Assembly: GCA_012026715.1 (NCBI GenBank)
Contig: VEPB01000408.1
Coordinates: forward strand, 1-18,443
Direction: 5' to 3'
Origin: Methylococcaceae bacterium
Lineage (GTDB): Bacteria; Pseudomonadota; Gammaproteobacteria; Methylococcales; Methylococcaceae
Length of the DNA stretch: 18,443 nucleotides
The notes beneath the pieces are model-generated. The model was not told the origin of the DNA. It saw only the letters and a list, made by a program, of their open reading frames with translations, and made no database searches. A program made the position numbers and the translations under genes. The stretch's first letter is position 1, and each line of letters begins with the position of its first letter. This document shows positions 15,635 to 18,443 of this stretch, one piece after another.

Positions 15635-16780
15635 ATGGCTTCAAAACACGATAACGCCAGCCTGGCGGTGTTCTGCGACTTTGAGAACGTGGCGCTGGGC
15701 GTCCGCGATGCCAAGTACGACAGGTTCGATATCAAGCCGGTGCTCGAACGCCTCCTCCTGAAAGGCAGCATCGTCGTGAAGAAAGCTTATTGTGACTGGG
15801 ATCGCTACAAAGGATTCAAGACCACGCTGCACGAGGCCAATTTCGAGTTGATCGAGATTCCTCACATTCGACAGTCGGGCAAGAACTCGGCCGATATCCG
15901 GCTGGTCGTCGACGCCCTGGATTTGTGTTACACCAAGGCGCATGTCAACACCTTCGTGATCATCAGCGGCGATTCGGACTTTTCGCCGCTGGTCTCCAAG
16001 CTCCGTGAAAATGCCAAGCAGGTCATCGGAGTGGGGGTGAAGCAATCGACCTCCGATCTTCTGGTCGCCAACTGCGACGAGTTCATCTTCTACGACGATC
16101 TGGTGCGGGAAAGTCAGCGCGCTGCGGCCAAGCGTAATATTCGGGAGTCCCAGCCCGCCACGCCGCGATCGTCCGAAGAGGAAAAGCGGCGCAAGGAAGA
16201 ATTGGAATCCCGCCGCAATCAGGCGATCGAGATTGCGGTCAAGACCTTCGACGCCTTGATCGCCGAACGGGGCGACAGCGGCAAGATTTGGGCTTCGGTG
16301 CTGAAAGAGGCGATCAAGCGCCGCAAGCCCGATTTCAACGAATCGTACTTTGGCTTCCGCGCTTTCGGAAATTTGCTGGAGGAGGCGCAGGCGCGGGGGT
16401 TTCTCGAATTCGGCCGGGACGAGAAATCGGGGGCGTTCGTTTACCGCAGCAGCGGCGTCGCGCCGGTCAGCGAAACGGTAGCACCTCCGGCTCAGCCCGG
16501 TCCGGTCGTCCCGGCCCCGTCGGAAGAATCGGCGGAATCGGCTCCGGACGCTGGCGTCAAGCAAGCTCCGCGCCGACAGGGGCGGAGTCGCCGCAGGTCA
16601 GGTGAAACTAAGACGGCGACGGAATCAACTGTCGGCGCCACGGCCGCGCCGGAGGCAATCACGGCGGCAGAAGCCGAAGCTCAGGTCGTGCCGGCGGAAC
16701 CGACGGCAGAAACGGCGCGGAAACCCGCTGCCCGCAAACGCCGCTCCCGGAAAACGGAAGCCGCGCCCGAACATTCGTGA
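15635..16780 (+). CDS. NYN-domain predicted RNase with LOTUS/OST-HTH domain and basic tail
   Basis: A 381-residue protein. Residues about 8-155 form a NYN (PIN-like) domain of the LabA/DUF88 type. Likely metal-binding acids are Asp15 (FCDFEN, with Asn18), Asp87 (KNSADIRL), and Asp113 and Asp115 (ISGDSDF), the standard set for this nuclease fold. A charged linker (EEEKRRKEELESRR) leads to a LOTUS/OST-HTH-like domain at about 197-270 (WASVLKEAIKRRKPDF, YFGFRAFGNLLEEA, GFLEF), a fold known to bind RNA. The rest is an Ala/Pro/Glu-rich disordered tail with basic clusters (RRQGRSRRRSG, ARKRRSRK), likely also for nucleic acid. It probably cleaves or processes RNA in the cytoplasm; the target is unknown. 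The ATG has GGGGA ten bases upstream. It appears to be a single-gene transcript. Confidence 0.88.
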   Translation: MASKHDNASLAVFCDFENVALGVRDAKYDRFDIKPVLERLLLKGSIVVKKAYCDWDRYKGFKTTLHEANFELIEIPHIRQSGKNSADIRLVVDALDLCYTKAHVNTFVIISGDSDFSPLVSKLRENAKQVIGVGVKQSTSDLLVANCDEFIFYDDLVRESQRAAAKRNIRESQPATPRSSEEEKRRKEELESRRNQAIEIAVKTFDALIAERGDSGKIWASVLKEAIKRRKPDFNESYFGFRAFGNLLEEAQARGFLEFGRDEKSGAFVYRSSGVAPVSETVAPPAQPGPVVPAPSEESAESAPDAGVKQAPRRQGRSRRRSGETKTATESTVGATAAPEAITAAEAEAQVVPAEPTAETARKPAARKRRSRKTEAAPEHS

Positions 16781-17184
16781 GTTCCGCTCCCGCCATGACA
16801 TAACAAGGGTCAGCGGCCGCGAAAGGGTTGATGACGTTCCGCCCCTCGAACCTTGGACGATGGCCTCCTCCGGCCGGCGGCAATACCCGGCCCCCGTTTC
16901 TCCCGCCGAGCAGCGCGCCCCGCGGCCGGGGATGGCTTTTCCCCGCAGTCCGGTTTCTTGCATCTCGCGCATTCCTTGGTTACGGTCAGAATGGTGTCCG
17001 TGGCAATGTGCCTCGGGGTTCTCAACGCATACCTGCCAACGATCACGCAAAGGGGTTTCCTGGGGGGGCGAGCCCTTTGCGGCTCGCTCGATAGCGTTTT
17101 ATGCGATTTCATCCCGCGAGTGATGGAGGCGCAGAGACCTGCAAGCTTCGATGTCGATTTCCTAAATGTCTTGAGAGCCGATTG
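16781..17184. other. Gene-less leader region before the HAD gene
   Basis: About 400 bases without a supported gene. It contains a CCCCG-CGGC-CGGGG hairpin at 16918-16931 with CTTTT five bases later, a possible weak terminator for the NYN gene. It also contains two competing hairpins at 17047-17087. Open frames (16828-17094 plus, 16810-17337 minus) have shadow-like Arg/Pro-rich translations, and the minus one runs into the HAD gene. Confidence 0.5.
17047..17087 (+). promoter_or_regulatory. Two mutually exclusive hairpins upstream of the HAD gene
   Basis: Hairpin A pairs GCAAAGGG (17047-17054) with CCCTTTGC (17073-17080), 8 bp perfect. Hairpin B pairs GCGAGCC (17068-17074) with GGCTCGC (17081-17087), 7 bp with loop CTTTGC. 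Both use 17073-17074, and A takes up the whole loop of B, so the two cannot coexist. TTTT follows ten bases after B. The layout recalls an attenuator or RNA switch, though the U-tract is displaced. Confidence 0.4.
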
Positions 17185-17934
17185 ATGAAAGGTAAGGTTG
17201 TCTACGCGCTGGATTTTGATGGTGTGATCTGCGATAGCGCCGTGGAAACGGGTTTGTCGGGCTGGAAGGCCGCCTGCCGGATTTGGAGCGACATGCCCAA
17301 AGCGATTCTGCCTGGAATACTTGATAGCTTTCGACAAGTCAGGCCAATCATAGAAACGGGCTATGAGTCTGTTCTGGCCATGCGCATGTTGTATTGCGGA
17401 GCATCAGCCGAAACGTTGTATACGGAGTATGTTGCCGGGTTTAGGAGGTTGATGGTGGAGGCTGGCAGCGATACCGAAGACTTAAAGACTATATTCGGAG
17501 AGACCCGGGATGCCTGGATCGCGGCTGATAAGGCTGAGTGGATAAGGGAAAATCCACTTTATCCGGGGGTTGCGGAAAAGCTGGCCCGGCAGGCTCAAAG
17601 TGAGCCCTGGTATGTCATTACCACCAAGCAGCAGCGTTTCGTTAAACTGATTCTTGACGCCAGCCATGTCGATTTACCGGAAGACCGGATTTTCGGCCTC
17701 GATCGCAAAATGAGCAAAGCTGAAGTTCTGAAATTCCTGGCGAAGCGCCATTCGGGTCAAATCATTCATTTTGTCGAGGACAGACTTCAGACGCTGCAAA
17801 AAATCAAACAGGACCCTGAGCTTGCTGACGTCCAACTGTTGCTGGCGGCGTGGGGTTACAACACGGAAGCGGAAAAAGGCCGTGCTGCTATCGATGGTAT
17901 TACCCAGATATCACTGGAAGAGTTCCTGTCTTGA
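17185..17934 (+). CDS. HAD-superfamily hydrolase
   Basis: A 249-residue haloacid-dehalogenase-type protein, probably a phosphatase of unknown substrate. Motif I is LDFDGVICD with nucleophile Asp10 and Asp12. Motif II is ITT (145-147). The lysine motif is MSKAEV (Lys178). Motif IV is HFVEDR with Glu198 and Asp199. A helical cap lies between motifs I and II (about 20-125). The start at 17185 (M-K-G-K-V-V-Y-A-L-D) has GAGAG seven bases upstream and places motif I at the usual distance. The open frame extends upstream to 17101, but that part is unconserved. Composition is lower in GC than most neighbours (31 G/C in the row 17401-17460). The gene is preceded by a long leader with competing hairpins and followed at once by an IS3 remnant, so it may be acquired. 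It is not in an operon here. Confidence 0.85.
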   Translation: MKGKVVYALDFDGVICDSAVETGLSGWKAACRIWSDMPKAILPGILDSFRQVRPIIETGYESVLAMRMLYCGASAETLYTEYVAGFRRLMVEAGSDTEDLKTIFGETRDAWIAADKAEWIRENPLYPGVAEKLARQAQSEPWYVITTKQQRFVKLILDASHVDLPEDRIFGLDRKMSKAEVLKFLAKRHSGQIIHFVEDRLQTLQKIKQDPELADVQLLLAAWGYNTEAEKGRAAIDGITQISLEEFLS

Positions 17935-18070
17935 GCTTTCTGGGAGGACAACATGAAGGCCTATGGCGTCGACAGGTCCTGGCGGCAGATGACTCGCGAG
18001 GGGTTTGAAGTGGAGTGCCTTGCTGCGCCGTCGAGCGGCTGATGCGCGCTTGCATGGATTGCGCGGCGTC
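17935..18070 (+). pseudogene. Frameshifted IS3-family transposase (OrfB) remnant
   Basis: Immediately after the HAD stop codon, three pieces of an IS3-type OrfB transposase can be read in three frames. The first, from 17941, reads WEDNMKAYGVDRSWRQMTREGFEV and resembles the family's Y-G-V-R-K-V-W-R-Q-L-x-R-E-G-x-x-V stretch. The second, at 18030-18047, reads V-E-R-L-M-R. The third, at 18050-18070, reads L-H-G-L-R-G-V. Together they match the usual order ending in V-x-R-L-M-R-x-x-G-L-R-G-V, so small indels have broken the frame. The first piece on its own looks like a 29-codon ORF (17953-18042) behind GGGAGGA, which is misleading. The catalytic DDE region is absent and no inverted repeats or target duplication are visible. 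The match is from memory of the family. Confidence 0.7.
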
Positions 18071-18136
18071 AACATTCTGGTGTTTGCCGGACTGGCGCAC
18101 CACCTGGCCCTTGGACGCTTTTGAAGGCTTGTGGCT

Positions 18137-18443
18137 TTACACGCCGAGCTTGCCCGACTTGTAGCCGCCTGCGGCGACAGGACCGCCGCCGGCACGCCGA
18201 CCTTCCACCTTGAAGAACCCCATGGCGTCTTGCAGCTGCTCGGCCTGGCCGCTCATCTCCTCGGCGGTGGCCGCCAGTTCTTCGGCGGAACTGGCGGTCT
18301 GCTGGGTGATCTGGTTGATCTGGCCCATGGCGTTATTGATCTGACCCACGCCGGAGGTCTGCTCCTCGGAGGCTGCCGTGATCTCCTGTACCAGGTCGGA
18401 GGTCTTGTTGATGGAGGGCACGATCTCGTCCAGCAGCTTGCCG
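18137..18443 (-). CDS. Methyl-accepting chemotaxis protein, C-terminal part (5' end outside window)
   Basis: About 101 codons at the C-terminus of an MCP; the gene continues past the right edge. The visible sequence is the membrane-distal return arm of the cytoplasmic signalling bundle: LLDEIVPSINKTSDLVQEI, then EITAASEEQTSGVGQIN, with adaptation-region residues (SAEELAATAEEMSGQAEQL). Such proteins relay ligand signals to CheA/CheW and are modified by CheR/CheB. The protein ends in F-F-K-V, then a Gly-rich tail finishing K-S-G-K-L-G-V. The NWETF-type CheR-docking pentapeptide found on some MCPs is absent. The TAA is at 18137-18139. The gene points toward the IS3 remnant, and the 66 bases between them hold nothing I recognise. 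Ligand specificity cannot be judged because the sensor domain is not in the window. Confidence 0.93.
   Translation of the reverse strand, partial: GKLLDEIVPSINKTSDLVQEITAASEEQTSGVGQINNAMGQINQITQQTASSAEELAATAEEMSGQAEQLQDAMGFFKVEGRRAGGGPVAAGGYKSGKLGV

Noticed and set aside
16810..17337. 175-codon minus-strand ORF with a CARCKKPDCG cysteine motif
   Set aside because: It overlaps the HAD gene start, is Arg/Pro-rich elsewhere and has no ribosome binding site. The cysteine pattern is probably chance.

Overview
The window looks like a chromosomal segment from a GC-rich gammaproteobacterium. The gene types (queA, an imuB-like gene, an entericidin-like lipoprotein, DUF6316, ZIP and GDT1 transporters, an MCP) fit Gammaproteobacteria, possibly a methanotroph or a purple-sulfur relative. 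I cannot name the genus. Most genes are around 60% GC by eye. The left end (about 1-870) and the HAD gene near the right end are visibly AT-richer.

Layout. At 1-624 is the 3' part of an unrecognised gene. It is followed 32 bases later by a giant gene (657-7490, 2277 residues from the chosen start) for a secreted RTX protein. That protein has an N-terminal alpha/beta-hydrolase (lipase-like) domain, several blocks of calcium-binding nonapeptide repeats, VCBS/cadherin-like modules and a type I secretion C-terminus. No secretion machinery is encoded in the window. A small membrane-anchored hypothetical protein (7511-7951, minus) converges on it. A tiny entericidin-like lipoprotein (8199-8339, GTG start) follows, and then the ImuB-like Y-family polymerase homologue (8378-9865, minus) without imuA or dnaE2 beside it.

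From 10069 to 11990 on the minus strand lies a compact operon, transcribed queA - HIT protein - YkgJ-type cysteine-cluster protein, with an ATGA overlap and a 3-base gap. Divergent from queA is an exported protein of unknown function (12123-12692). Next comes a two-gene metal-transport operon on the minus strand: a ZIP transporter (13404-14333), then a GDT1/UPF0016 cation exporter (12720-13394). The two probably balance uptake and efflux of a divalent metal.

The right part is looser. There is a long gene-poor stretch (14430-15006), a small DUF6316-like gene (15023-15295), another gene-poor stretch, a NYN-LOTUS predicted RNase with a basic Ala/Pro-rich tail (15635-16780), and a 400-base leader with two mutually exclusive hairpins. 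After that come a HAD-family hydrolase (17185-17934), a frameshifted IS3-family transposase remnant starting right after the HAD stop codon, and the C-terminus of a methyl-accepting chemotaxis protein running off the right edge.

I found no CRISPR array, tRNA or rRNA, and no obvious new defence system. The strongest second-look items are the RTX lipase with its 45-46-residue super-repeat, the composition break at its 5' end, the orphan imuB, the NYN-LOTUS protein and the HAD leader.
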